From Penaeus vannamei (Eukaryota; Arthropoda; Malacostraca; Decapoda; Penaeidae): 64,000 nucleotides of DNA. Below the pieces are notes generated by a model. It had not been told where the DNA came from. It made no database searches and saw only the letters and a program-made list of their open reading frames with translations. A program made the translations under genes and the position numbers. Positions 1-13,500 of the stretch are shown here, piece by piece; within the stretch, counting starts at the first letter, position 1, and every line of letters begins with the position of its first letter. The stretch spans positions 18,757,570-18,821,569 of the forward strand of contig NC_091589.1 of NCBI RefSeq assembly GCF_042767895.1, in the 5' to 3' direction.

Positions 1-260
1 TATTATTAGTGTTATTAGTAGGAAATTATTAGAATTGTGTTGATTATTGCTATTATTGCAATTATTACGCAAATCATCATTATAAGTATCATTGTATAAT
101 TATTATCATAATTATTGTCCAAATTACTCTCATAATTACCATTATTATCGTCATTATTGTCATTATTGATGGGGTTATCATCAAAATCATCCTAATTAGC
201 AGAATTAATGGTAAAATCATCATAATCATCATTTAAACTGGAAAAAGGGGGGTTTTCGAG
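1..260 (+). repeat. Partial B monomer at window edge
   Basis: Base 1 corresponds to base 1228, exactly one 1227-bp period later. The window therefore opens at about offset 360 of a B monomer and runs to its end. B-specific markers are the GTGTTGATTATTGC stretch and AATTAATGG just before the core. The missing 5' part lies outside the window. Confidence 0.95.
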
Positions 261-358
261 TCATCTCTCAGAAGGCTGTATTTTGCTAGATTTCGCCGGT
301 TTTTCGACTTTTTGGATTTTTCTCCTTTTAGCCTTTTTCTCATTATAGATGGGCTTTA
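232..358 (+). repeat. Satellite core box (reference copy)
   Basis: This is the only non-microsatellite part of the unit. In order it holds AAACTGG, an A5-G6-T4 tract, TCGAGTCATCTCTCAGAAGGCTG, TTTTGCTAGATTTCGCCGG, TTTTTCGAC, a pyrimidine-rich stretch, TTTAGCCTTTTTCTCATTAT and AGATGGGCTTT. The same order of blocks is kept in nearly every monomer of the window. A diverged version is kept in the island at 30.4-33.7 kb. Its function is unknown. A protein-binding site is possible but is inference. It does not match the CENP-B box consensus. Confidence 0.85.
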
Positions 359-868
359 TAATGATAATTATCATCATTATTGTCATTATCATCATCATTA
401 TTATCATTACTGTCATTATTGCCCTAATTACCCTTAATATAGTCATTATAATAATCATTATCTAAATTATTAATGTCATTTTCATCATTATAATGATTTT
501 AATAATGATATTGACAATAATGATAATTCTTGAGATAATAACAATAATGATAATGATTATAATAACAATAATGGCCGGGATATATTTAATTTTATTTTGA
601 TTTCTATCATTGTCGTTATTATTAGTGTTATTAGTAGGAAAATCATTAGAATATTGTTGAGTATTCTTATTATCGCAATTATTAGGCAAATCATCATTAT
701 AACTATCATTATATAATTTTTATCATAATTATTGTCCTAATTACTCGCATGATTATCATTATTACCGTCATTATTGATGGGGTTATCATCAAAATCATCC
801 TAATTAGTAGAATTATTGCTAAAATCATCATAATCATCATTTAAACTGGAAAAAGGGGGGTTTTCGAC
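261..868 (+). repeat. Reference A monomer (608 bp)
   Basis: This is the first complete A-type unit. A-diagnostic features are GACTTTTTGG (T at 313), CTGTCATT (C at 414), TATCTAAATT (A at 464), the ATTGACAATAATG segment followed by CTTGAGATAATAAC, GGCCGGGATATATTT, GAATATTGTTGAGTATTC and CTCGCATGATTATC. The unit ends with GGGGTTTTCGAC. I placed the boundary at the TCA that starts TCATCTCTCAG because it is easy to recognise. The true biological unit boundary is arbitrary in a tandem array. Confidence 0.95.
359..839 (+). repeat. Degenerate ATN trinucleotide body (reference copy)
   Basis: Almost every triplet in one frame is ATT, ATC, ATA, ATG, AAT or a one-base derivative such as GTC or GTT, as expected for an old ATT/ATC microsatellite amplified as part of a larger unit. 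The strand bias changes inside the body: ATC/GTC-rich at 360-420, its complement type (GAT/CAA-rich) at 495-575, then GTT/ATT-rich. This makes imperfect inverted repeats inside each monomer. The open frames that cross it encode mostly Ile and Met and are by-products of the triplet composition. Confidence 0.85.
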
Positions 869-1487
869 TCATCTCTCAGAAGGCTGTATTTTGCTAGATT
901 TCGCCGGTTTTTCGACTTTTGGGATTTTTCTCCTTTTAGCCTTTTTCTCATTATAGATGGGCTTTATAATGATAATTATCATCATTATTGTCATTATCAT
1001 CATCATTATTATCATTACTGTGATTATTGCCCTAATTACCCTTAATATAGTCATTATAATAATCATTATCTTAATTATTAATGTCATTTTCATTATTATA
1101 ATGATTTTAATAATGATAATGGCAATAATGATAATTCTAGAAAGAATAACAACAATAAAATTTATTATAATAACAATAATAGCCGTGTTATAATTACTTT
1201 TATTATTATTTCTGTTATCATTGTCGTTATTATTAGTGTTATTAGTAGGAAATTATTAGAATTGTGTTGATTATTGCTATTATTGCAATTATTACGCAAA
1301 TCATCATTATAAGTATCATTGTATAATTATTATCATAATTATTGTCCAAATTACTCTCATAATTACCATTATTATCGTCATTATTGTCATTATTGATGGG
1401 GTTATCATCAAAATCATCCTAATTAGCAGAATTAATGGTAAAATCATCATAATCATCATTTAAACTGGAAAAAGGGGGGTTTTCGAG
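869..1487 (+). repeat. Reference B monomer (619 bp)
   Basis: This is the first complete B-type unit. B-diagnostic features are GACTTTTGGG, CTGTGATT, TATCTTAATT, GGCAATAATG followed by CTAGAAAGAATAACAAC, AGCCGTGTTATAATTAC, GTGTTGATTATTGC, ATTACGCAAATC and GCAGAATTAATGG. Aligned without gaps to A over its first 250 bp it differs at only four sites (A positions 313, 414, 464 and 486). The remaining ~365 bp differ by many substitutions and indels. Confidence 0.95.
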
Positions 1488-3941
1488 TCATCTCTCAGAA
1501 GGCTGTATTTTGCTAGATTTCGCCGGTTTTTCGACTTTTTGGATTTTTCTCCTTTTAGCCTTTTTCTCATTATAGATGGGCTTTATAATGATAATTATCA
1601 TCATTATTGTCATTATCATCATCATTATTATCATTACTGTCATTATTGCCCTAATTACCCTTAATATAGTCATTATAATAATCATTATCTAAATTATTAA
1701 TGTCATTTTCATCATTATAATGATTTTAATAATGATATTGACAATAATGATAATTCTTGAGATAATAACAATAATGATAATGATTATAATAACAATAATG
1801 GCCGGGATATATTTAATTTTATTTTTATTTCTATCATTGTCGTTATTATTAGTGTTATTAGTAGGAAAATCATTAGAATATTGTTGAGTATTCTTATTAT
1901 CGCAATTATTAGGCAAATCATCATTATAACTATCATTATATAATTTTTATCATAATTATTGTCCTAATTACTCGCATGATTATCATTATTACCGTCATTA
2001 TTGATGGGGTTATCATCAAAATCATCCTAATTAGTAGAATTATTGCTAAAATCATCATAATCATCATTTAAACTGGAAAAAGGGGGGTTTTCGACTCATC
2101 TCTCAGAAGGCTGTATTTTGCTAGATTTCGCCGGTTTTTCGACTTTTGGGATTTTTCTCCTTTTAGCCTTTTTCTCATTATAGATGGGCTTTATAATGAT
2201 AATTATCATCATTATTGTCATTATCATCATCATTATTATCATTACTGTGATTATTGCCCTAATTACCCTTAATATAGTCATTATAATAATCATTATCTTA
2301 ATTATTAATGTCATTTTCATTATTATAATGATTTTAATAATGATAATGGCAATAATGATAATTCTAGAAAGAATAACAACAATAAAATTTATTATAATAA
2401 CAATAATAGCCGTGTTATAATTACTTTTATTATTATTTCTGTTATCATTGTCGTTATTATTAGTGTTATTAGTAGGAAATTATTAGAATTGTGTTGATTA
2501 TTGCTATTATTGCAATTATTACGCAAATCATCATTATAAGTATCATTGTATAATTATTATCATAATTATTGTCCAAATTACTCTCATAATTACCATTATT
2601 ATCGTCATTATTGTCATTATTGATGGGGTTATCATCAAAATCATCCTAATTAGCAGAATTAATGGTAAAATCATCATAATCATCATTTAAACTGGAAAAA
2701 GGGGGGTTTTCGAGTCATCTCTCAGAAGGCTGTATTTTGCTAGATTTCGCCGGTTTTTCGACTTTTTGGATTTTTCTCCTTTTAGCCTTTTTCTCATTAT
2801 AGATGGGCTTTATAATGATAATTATCATCATTATTGTCATTATCATCATCATTATTATCATTACTGTCATTATTGCCCTAATTACCCTTAATATAGTCAT
2901 TATAATAATCATTATCTAAATTATTAATGTCATTTTCATCATTATAATGATTTTAATAATGATATTGACAATAATGATAATTCTTGAGATAATAACAATA
3001 ATGATAATGATTATAATAACAATAATGGCCGGGATATATTTAATTTTATTTTTATTTCTATCATTGTCGTTATTATTAGTGTTATTAGTAGGAAAATCAT
3101 TAGAATATTGTTGAGTATTCTTATTATCGCAATTATTAGGCAAATCATCATTATAACTATCATTATATAATTTTTATCATAATTATTGTCCTAATTACTC
3201 GCATGATTATCATTATTACCGTCATTATTGATGGGGTTATCATCAAAATCATCCTAATTAGTAGAATTATTGCTAAAATCATCATAATCATCATTTAAAC
3301 TGGAAAAAGGGGGGTTTTCGACTCATCTCTCAGAAGGCTGTATTTTGCTAGATTTCGCCGGTTTTTCGACTTTTGGGATTTTTCTCCTTTTAGCCTTTTT
3401 CTCATTATAGATGGGCTTTATAATGATAATTATCATCATTATTGTCATTATCATCATCATTATTATCATTACTGTGATTATTGCCCTAATTACCCTTAAT
3501 ATAGTCATTATAATAATCATTATCTTAATTATTAATGTCATTTTCATTATTATAATGATTTTAATAATGATAATGGCAATAATGATAATTCTAGAAAGAA
3601 TAACAACAATAAAATTTATTATAATAACAATAATAGCCGTGTTATAATTACTTTTATTATTATTTCTGTTATCATTGTCGTTATTATTAGTGTTATTAGT
3701 AGGAAATTATTAGAATTGTGTTGATTATTGCTATTATTGCAATTATTACGCAAATCATCATTATAAGTATCATTGTATAATTATTATCATAATTATTGTC
3801 CAAATTACTCTCATAATTACCATTATTATCGTCATTATTGTCATTATTGATGGGGTTATCATCAAAATCATCCTAATTAGCAGAATTAATGGTAAAATCA
3901 TCATAATCATCATTTAAACTGGAAAAAGGGGGGTTTTCGAG

Positions 3942-4517
3942 TCATCTCTCAGAAGGCTGTATTTTGCTAGATTTCGCCGGTTTTTCGACTTTTTGGATTT
4001 TTCTCCTTTTAGCCTTTTTCTCATTATAGATGGGCTTTATAATGATAATTATCATCATTATTGTCATTATCATCATCATTATTATCATTACTGTCATTAT
4101 TGCCCTAATTACCCTTAATATAGTCATTATAATAATCATTATCTAAATTATTAATGTCATTTTCATCATTATAATGATTTTAATAATGATATTGACAATA
4201 ATGATAATTCTTGAGATAATAACAATAATGATAATGATTATAATAACAATAATGGCCGGGATATATTTAATTTTATTTTTATTTCTATCATTGTCGTTAT
4301 TATTAGTGTTATTAGTAGGAAAATCATTAGAATATTGTTGAGTATTCTTATTATCGCAATTATTAGGCAAATCATCATTATAACTATCATTATATAATTT
4401 TTATCATAATTATTGTCCTAATTACTCGCATGATTATCATTATTACCGTCATTATTGATGGGGTTATCATCAAAATCATCCTAATTAGTAGAATTATTGC
4501 TAAAATCATCATAATCA
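3942..4517 (+). repeat. A monomer with 32-bp deletion of the G6 tract
   Basis: This unit is 576 bp instead of 608. At ~4520 the body runs straight from ATAATCATCA into TCTCTCAG. The 32 bp holding TTTAAACTGG, the A5-G6 tract and TTTTCGACTCA are missing. A TCA triplet lies on each side of the deleted piece, which fits slippage or microhomology-mediated loss. It is the only copy in the homogeneous block that lacks the G tract. Confidence 0.92.
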
Positions 4518-7500
4518 TCATCTCTCAGAAGGCTGTATTTTGCTAGATTTCGCCGGTTTTTCGACTTTTGGGATTTTTCTCCTTTTAGCCTTTTTCTCAT
4601 TATAGATGGGCTTTATAATGATAATTATCATCATTATTGTCATTATCATCATCATTATTATCATTACTGTGATTATTGCCCTAATTACCCTTAATATAGT
4701 CATTATAATAATCATTATCTTAATTATTAATGTCATTTTCATTATTATAATGATTTTAATAATGATAATGGCAATAATGATAATTCTAGAAAGAATAACA
4801 ACAATAAAATTTATTATAATAACAATAATAGCCGTGTTATAATTACTTTTATTATTATTTCTGTTATCATTGTCGTTATTATTAGTGTTATTAGTAGGAA
4901 ATTATTAGAATTGTGTTGATTATTGCTATTATTGCAATTATTACGCAAATCATCATTATAAGTATCATTGTATAATTATTATCATAATTATTGTCCAAAT
5001 TACTCTCATAATTACCATTATTATCGTCATTATTGTCATTATTGATGGGGTTATCATCAAAATCATCCTAATTAGCAGAATTAATGGTAAAATCATCATA
5101 ATCATCATTTAAACTGGAAAAAGGGGGGTTTTCGAGTCATCTCTCAGAAGGCTGTATTTTGCTAGATTTCGCCGGTTTTTCGACTTTTTGGATTTTTCTC
5201 CTTTTAGCCTTTTTCTCATTATAGATGGGCTTTATAATGATAATTATCATCATTATTGTCATTATCATCATCATTATTATCATTACTGTCATTATTGCCC
5301 TAATTACCCTTAATATAGTCATTATAATAATCATTATCTAAATTATTAATGTCATTTTCATCATTATAATGATTTTAATAATGATATTGACAATAATGAT
5401 AATTCTTGAGATAATAACAATAATGATAATGATTATAATAACAATAATGGCCGGGATATATTTAATTTTATTTTTATTTCTATCATTGTCGTTATTATTA
5501 GTGTTATTAGTAGGAAAATCATTAGAATATTGTTGAGTATTCTTATTATCGCAATTATTAGGCAAATCATCATTATAACTATCATTATATAATTTTTATC
5601 ATAATTATTGTCCTAATTACTCGCATGATTATCATTATTACCGTCATTATTGATGGGGTTATCATCAAAATCATCCTAATTAGTAGAATTATTGCTAAAA
5701 TCATCATAATCATCATTTAAACTGGAAAAAGGGGGGTTTTCGACTCATCTCTCAGAAGGCTGTATTTTGCTAGATTTCGCCGGTTTTTCGACTTTTGGGA
5801 TTTTTCTCCTTTTAGCCTTTTTCTCATTATAGATGGGCTTTATAATGATAATTATCATCATTATTGTCATTATCATCATCATTATTATCATTACTGTGAT
5901 TATTGCCCTAATTACCCTTAATATAGTCATTATAATAATCATTATCTTAATTATTAATGTCATTTTCATTATTATAATGATTTTAATAATGATAATGGCA
6001 ATAATGATAATTCTAGAAAGAATAACAACAATAAAATTTATTATAATAACAATAATAGCCGTGTTATAATTACTTTTATTATTATTTCTGTTATCATTGT
6101 CGTTATTATTAGTGTTATTAGTAGGAAATTATTAGAATTGTGTTGATTATTGCTATTATTGCAATTATTACGCAAATCATCATTATAAGTATCATTGTAT
6201 AATTATTATCATAATTATTGTCCAAATTACTCTCATAATTACCATTATTATCGTCATTATTGTCATTATTGATGGGGTTATCATCAAAATCATCCTAATT
6301 AGCAGAATTAATGGTAAAATCATCATAATCATCATTTAAACTGGAAAAAGGGGGGTTTTCGAGTCATCTCTCAGAAGGCTGTATTTTGCTAGATTTCGCC
6401 GGTTTTTCGACTTTTTGGATTTTTCTCCTTTTAGCCTTTTTCTCATTATAGATGGGCTTTATAATGATAATTATCATCATTATTGTCATTATCATCATCA
6501 TTATTATCATTACTGTCATTATTGCCCTAATTACCCTTAATATAGTCATTATAATAATCATTATCTAAATTATTAATGTCATTTTCATCATTATAATGAT
6601 TTTAATAATGATATTGACAATAATGATAATTCTTGAGATAATAACAATAATGATAATGATTATAATAACAATAATGGCCGGGATATATTTAATTTTATTT
6701 TGATTTCTATCATTGTCGTTATTATTAGTGTTATTAGTAGGAAAATCATTAGAATATTGTTGAGTATTCTTATTATCGCAATTATTAGGCAAATCATCAT
6801 TATAACTATCATTATATAATTTTTATCATAATTATTGTCCTAATTACTCGCATGATTATCATTATTACCGTCATTATTGATGGGGTTATCATCAAAATCA
6901 TCCTAATTAGTAGAATTATTGCTAAAATCATCATAATCATCATTTAAACTGGAAAAAGGGGGGTTTTCGACTCATCTCTCAGAAGGCTGTATTTTGCTAG
7001 ATTTCGCCGGTTTTTCGACTTTTGGGATTTTTCTCCTTTTAGCCTTTTTCTCATTATAGATGGGCTTTATAATGATAATTATCATCATTATTGTCATTAT
7101 CATCATCATTATTATCATTACTGTGATTATTGCCCTAATTACCCTTAATATAGTCATTATAATAATCATTATCTTAATTATTAATGTCATTTTCATTATT
7201 ATAATGATTTTAATAATGATAATGGCAATAATGATAATTCTAGAAAGAATAACAACAATAAAATTTATTATAATAACAATAATAGCCGTGTTATAATTAC
7301 TTTTATTATTATTTCTGTTATCATTGTCGTTATTATTAGTGTTATTAGTAGGAAATTATTAGAATTGTGTTGATTATTGCTATTATTGCAATTATTACGC
7401 AAATCATCATTATAAGTATCATTGTATAATTATTATCATAATTATTGTCCAAATTACTCTCATAATTACCATTATTATCGTCATTATTGTCATTATTGAT

Positions 7501-10500
7501 GGGGTTATCATCAAAATCATCCTAATTAGCAGAATTAATGGTAAAATCATCATAATCATCATTTAAACTGGAAAAAGGGGGGTTTTCGAGTCATCTCTCA
7601 GAAGGCTGTATTTTGCTAGATTTCGCCGGTTTTTCGACTTTTTGGATTTTTCTCCTTTTAGCCTTTTTCTCATTATAGATGGGCTTTATAATGATAATTA
7701 TCATCATTATTGTCATTATCATCATCATTATTATCATTACTGTCATTATTGCCCTAATTACCCTTAATATAGTCATTATAATAATCATTATCTAAATTAT
7801 TAATGTCATTTTCATCATTATAATGATTTTAATAATGATATTGACAATAATGATAATTCTTGAGATAATAACAATAATGATAATGATTATAATAACAATA
7901 ATGGCCGGGATATATTTAATTTTATTTTTATTTCTATCATTGTCGTTATTATTAGTGTTATTAGTAGGAAAATCATTAGAATATTGTTGAGTATTCTTAT
8001 TATCGCAATTATTAGGCAAATCATCATTATAACTATCATTATATAATTTTTATCATAATTATTGTCCTAATTACTCGCATGATTATCATTATTACCGTCA
8101 TTATTGATGGGGTTATCATCAAAATCATCCTAATTAGTAGAATTATTGCTAAAATCATCATAATCATCATTTAAACTGGAAAAAGGGGGGTTTTCGACTC
8201 ATCTCTCAGAAGGCTGTATTTTGCTAGATTTCGCCGGTTTTTCGACTTTTGGGATTTTTCTCCTTTTAGCCTTTTTCTCATTATAGATGGGCTTTATAAT
8301 GATAATTATCATCATTATTGTCATTATCATCATCATTATTATCATTACTGTGATTATTGCCCTAATTACCCTTAATATAGTCATTATAATAATCATTATC
8401 TTAATTATTAATGTCATTTTCATTATTATAATGATTTTAATAATGATAATGGCAATAATGATAATTCTAGAAAGAATAACAACAATAAAATTTATTATAA
8501 TAACAATAATAGCCGTGTTATAATTACTTTTATTATTATTTCTGTTATCATTGTCGTTATTATTAGTGTTATTAGTAGGAAATTATTAGAATTGTGTTGA
8601 TTATTGCTATTATTGCAATTATTACGCAAATCATCATTATAAGTATCATTGTATAATTATTATCATAATTATTGTCCAAATTACTCTCATAATTACCATT
8701 ATTATCGTCATTATTGTCATTATTGATGGGGTTATCATCAAAATCATCCTAATTAGCAGAATTAATGGTAAAATCATCATAATCATCATTTAAACTGGAA
8801 AAAGGGGGGTTTTCGAGTCATCTCTCAGAAGGCTGTATTTTGCTAGATTTCGCCGGTTTTTCGACTTTTTGGATTTTTCTCCTTTTAGCCTTTTTCTCAT
8901 TATAGATGGGCTTTATAATGATAATTATCATCATTATTGTCATTATCATCATCATTATTATCATTACTGTCATTATTGCCCTAATTACCCTTAATATAGT
9001 CATTATAATAATCATTATCTAAATTATTAATGTCATTTTCATCATTATAATGATTTTAATAATGATATTGACAATAATGATAATTCTTGAGATAATAACA
9101 ATAATGATAATGATTATAATAACAATAATGGCCGGGATATATTTAATTTTATTTTTATTTCTATCATTGTCGTTATTATTAGTGTTATTAGTAGGAAAAT
9201 CATTAGAATATTGTTGAGTATTCTTATTATCGCAATTATTAGGCAAATCATCATTATAACTATCATTATATAATTTTTATCATAATTATTGTCCTAATTA
9301 CTCGCATGATTATCATTATTACCGTCATTATTGATGGGGTTATCATCAAAATCATCCTAATTAGTAGAATTATTGCTAAAATCATCATAATCATCATTTA
9401 AACTGGAAAAAGGGGGGTTTTCGACTCATCTCTCAGAAGGCTGTATTTTGCTAGATTTCGCCGGTTTTTCGACTTTTGGGATTTTTCTCCTTTTAGCCTT
9501 TTTCTCATTATAGATGGGCTTTATAATGATAATTATCATCATTATTGTCATTATCATCATCATTATTATCATTACTGTGATTATTGCCCTAATTACCCTT
9601 AATATAGTCATTATAATAATCATTATCTTAATTATTAATGTCATTTTCATTATTATAATGATTTTAATAATGATAATGGCAATAATGATAATTCTAGAAA
9701 GAATAACAACAATAAAATTTATTATAATAACAATAATAGCCGTGTTATAATTACTTTTATTATTATTTCTGTTATCATTGTCGTTATTATTAGTGTTATT
9801 AGTAGGAAATTATTAGAATTGTGTTGATTATTGCTATTATTGCAATTATTACGCAAATCATCATTATAAGTATCATTGTATAATTATTATCATAATTATT
9901 GTCCAAATTACTCTCATAATTACCATTATTATCGTCATTATTGTCATTATTGATGGGGTTATCATCAAAATCATCCTAATTAGCAGAATTAATGGTAAAA
10001 TCATCATAATCATCATTTAAACTGGAAAAAGGGGGGTTTTCGAGTCATCTCTCAGAAGGCTGTATTTTGCTAGATTTCGCCGGTTTTTCGACTTTTTGGA
10101 TTTTTCTCCTTTTAGCCTTTTTCTCATTATAGATGGGCTTTATAATGATAATTATCATCATTATTGTCATTATCATCATCATTATTATCATTACTGTCAT
10201 TATTGCCCTAATTACCCTTAATATAGTCATTATAATAATCATTATCTAAATTATTAATGTCATTTTCATCATTATAATGATTTTAATAATGATATTGACA
10301 ATAATGATAATTCTTGAGATAATAACAATAATGATAATGATTATAATAACAATAATGGCCGGGATATATTTAATTTTATTTTTATTTCTATCATTGTCGT
10401 TATTATTAGTGTTATTAGTAGGAAAATCATTAGAATATTGTTGAGTATTCTTATTATCGCAATTATTAGGCAAATCATCATTATAACTATCATTATATAA

Positions 10501-13500
10501 TTTTTATCATAATTATTGTCCTAATTACTCGCATGATTATCATTATTACCGTCATTATTGATGGGGTTATCATCAAAATCATCCTAATTAGTAGAATTAT
10601 TGCTAAAATCATCATAATCATCATTTAAACTGGAAAAAGGGGGGTTTTCGACTCATCTCTCAGAAGGCTGTATTTTGCTAGATTTCGCCGGTTTTTCGAC
10701 TTTTGGGATTTTTCTCCTTTTAGCCTTTTTCTCATTATAGATGGGCTTTATAATGATAATTATCATCATTATTGTCATTATCATCATCATTATTATCATT
10801 ACTGTGATTATTGCCCTAATTACCCTTAATATAGTCATTATAATAATCATTATCTTAATTATTAATGTCATTTTCATTATTATAATGATTTTAATAATGA
10901 TAATGGCAATAATGATAATTCTAGAAAGAATAACAACAATAAAATTTATTATAATAACAATAATAGCCGTGTTATAATTACTTTTATTATTATTTCTGTT
11001 ATCATTGTCGTTATTATTAGTGTTATTAGTAGGAAATTATTAGAATTGTGTTGATTATTGCTATTATTGCAATTATTACGCAAATCATCATTATAAGTAT
11101 CATTGTATAATTATTATCATAATTATTGTCCAAATTACTCTCATAATTACCATTATTATCGTCATTATTGTCATTATTGATGGGGTTATCATCAAAATCA
11201 TCCTAATTAGCAGAATTAATGGTAAAATCATCATAATCATCATTTAAACTGGAAAAAGGGGGGTTTTCGAGTCATCTCTCAGAAGGCTGTATTTTGCTAG
11301 ATTTCGCCGGTTTTTCGACTTTTTGGATTTTTCTCCTTTTAGCCTTTTTCTCATTATAGATGGGCTTTATAATGATAATTATCATCATTATTGTCATTAT
11401 CATCATCATTATTATCATTACTGTCATTATTGCCCTAATTACCCTTAATATAGTCATTATAATAATCATTATCTAAATTATTAATGTCATTTTCATCATT
11501 ATAATGATTTTAATAATGATATTGACAATAATGATAATTCTTGAGATAATAACAATAATGATAATGATTATAATAACAATAATGGCCGGGATATATTTAA
11601 TTTTATTTTTATTTCTATCATTGTCGTTATTATTAGTGTTATTAGTAGGAAAATCATTAGAATATTGTTGAGTATTCTTATTATCGCAATTATTAGGCAA
11701 ATCATCATTATAACTATCATTATATAATTTTTATCATAATTATTGTCCTAATTACTCGCATGATTATCATTATTACCGTCATTATTGATGGGGTTATCAT
11801 CAAAATCATCCTAATTAGTAGAATTATTGCTAAAATCATCATAATCATCATTTAAACTGGAAAAAGGGGGGTTTTCGACTCATCTCTCAGAAGGCTGTAT
11901 TTTGCTAGATTTCGCCGGTTTTTCGACTTTTGGGATTTTTCTCCTTTTAGCCTTTTTCTCATTATAGATGGGCTTTATAATGATAATTATCATCATTATT
12001 GTCATTATCATCATCATTATTATCATTACTGTGATTATTGCCCTAATTACCCTTAATATAGTCATTATAATAATCATTATCTTAATTATTAATGTCATTT
12101 TCATTATTATAATGATTTTAATAATGATAATGGCAATAATGATAATTCTAGAAAGAATAACAACAATAAAATTTATTATAATAACAATAATAGCCGTGTT
12201 ATAATTACTTTTATTATCATTTCTGTTATCATTGTCGTTATTATTAGTGTTATTAGTAGGAAATTATTAGAATTGTGTTGATTATTGCTATTATTGCAAT
12301 TATTACGCAAATCATCATTATAAGTATCATTGTATAATTATTATCATAATTATTGTCCAAATTACTCTCATAATTACCATTATTATCGTCATTATTGTCA
12401 TTATTGATGGGGTTATCATCAAAATCATCCTAATTAGCAGAATTAATGGTAAAATCATCATAATCATCATTTAAACTGGAAAAAGGGGGGTTTTCGAGTC
12501 ATCTCTCAGAAGGCTGTATTTTGCTAGATTTCGCCGGTTTTTCGACTTTTTGGATTTTTCTCCTTTTAGCCTTTTTCTCATTATAGATGGGCTTTATAAT
12601 GATAATTATCATCATTATTGTCATTATCATCATCATTATTATCATTACTGTCATTATTGCCCTAATTACCCTTAATATAGTCATTATAATAATCATTATC
12701 TAAATTATTAATGTCATTTTCATCATTATAATGATTTTAATAATGATATTGACAATAATGATAATTCTTGAGATAATAACAATAATGATAATGATTATAA
12801 TAACAATAATGGCCGGGATATATTTAATTTTATTTTTATTTCTATCATTGTCGTTATTATTAGTGTTATTAGTAGGAAAATCATTAGAATATTGTTGAGT
12901 ATTCTTATTATCGCAATTATTAGGCAAATCATCATTATAACTATCATTATATAATTTTTATCATAATTATTGTCCTAATTACTCGCATGATTATCATTAT
13001 TACCGTCATTATTGATGGGGTTATCATCAAAATCATCCTAATTAGTAGAATTATTGCTAAAATCATCATAATCATCATTTAAACTGGAAAAAGGGGGGTT
13101 TTCGACTCATCTCTCAGAAGGCTGTATTTTGCTAGATTTCGCCGGTTTTTCGACTTTTGGGATTTTTCTCCTTTTAGCCTTTTTCTCATTATAGATGGGC
13201 TTTATAATGATAATTATCATCATTATTGTCATTATCATCATCATTATTATCATTACTGTGATTATTGCCCTAATTACCCTTAATATAGTCATTATAATAA
13301 TCATTATCTTAATTATTAATGTCATTTTCATTATTATAATGATTTTAATAATGATAATGGCAATAATGATAATTCTAGAAAGAATAACAACAATAAAATT
13401 TATTATAATAACAATAATAGCCGTGTTATAATTACTTTTATTATTATTTCTGTTATCATTGTCGTTATTATTAGTGTTATTAGTAGGAAATTATTAGAAT

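Noticed and set aside
241..262. A5-G6-T4 tract as a terminator or G-quadruplex
   Set aside because: A single G6 run cannot form a canonical four-run quadruplex, and there is no stem of the kind needed for a terminator. Its presence once per unit follows from the satellite.
285..320. Possible CENP-B box in the core (TTTCGCCGGTTTTTCGAC)
   Set aside because: Compared with the pattern NTTCGNNNNANNCGGGN, the required A and the CGGG block are missing. The reverse strand does not fit either.
232..358. Core as a tRNA- or 5S-derived SINE fragment
   Set aside because: I could not find A-box/B-box motifs at the right spacing or a cloverleaf. No resemblance that I can support.
421..440. Telomere-like CCCTAATTACCCTTAA in each monomer
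   Set aside because: Only one exact CCCTAA per unit, never in tandem, and embedded in the ATN body. Not an interstitial telomere.
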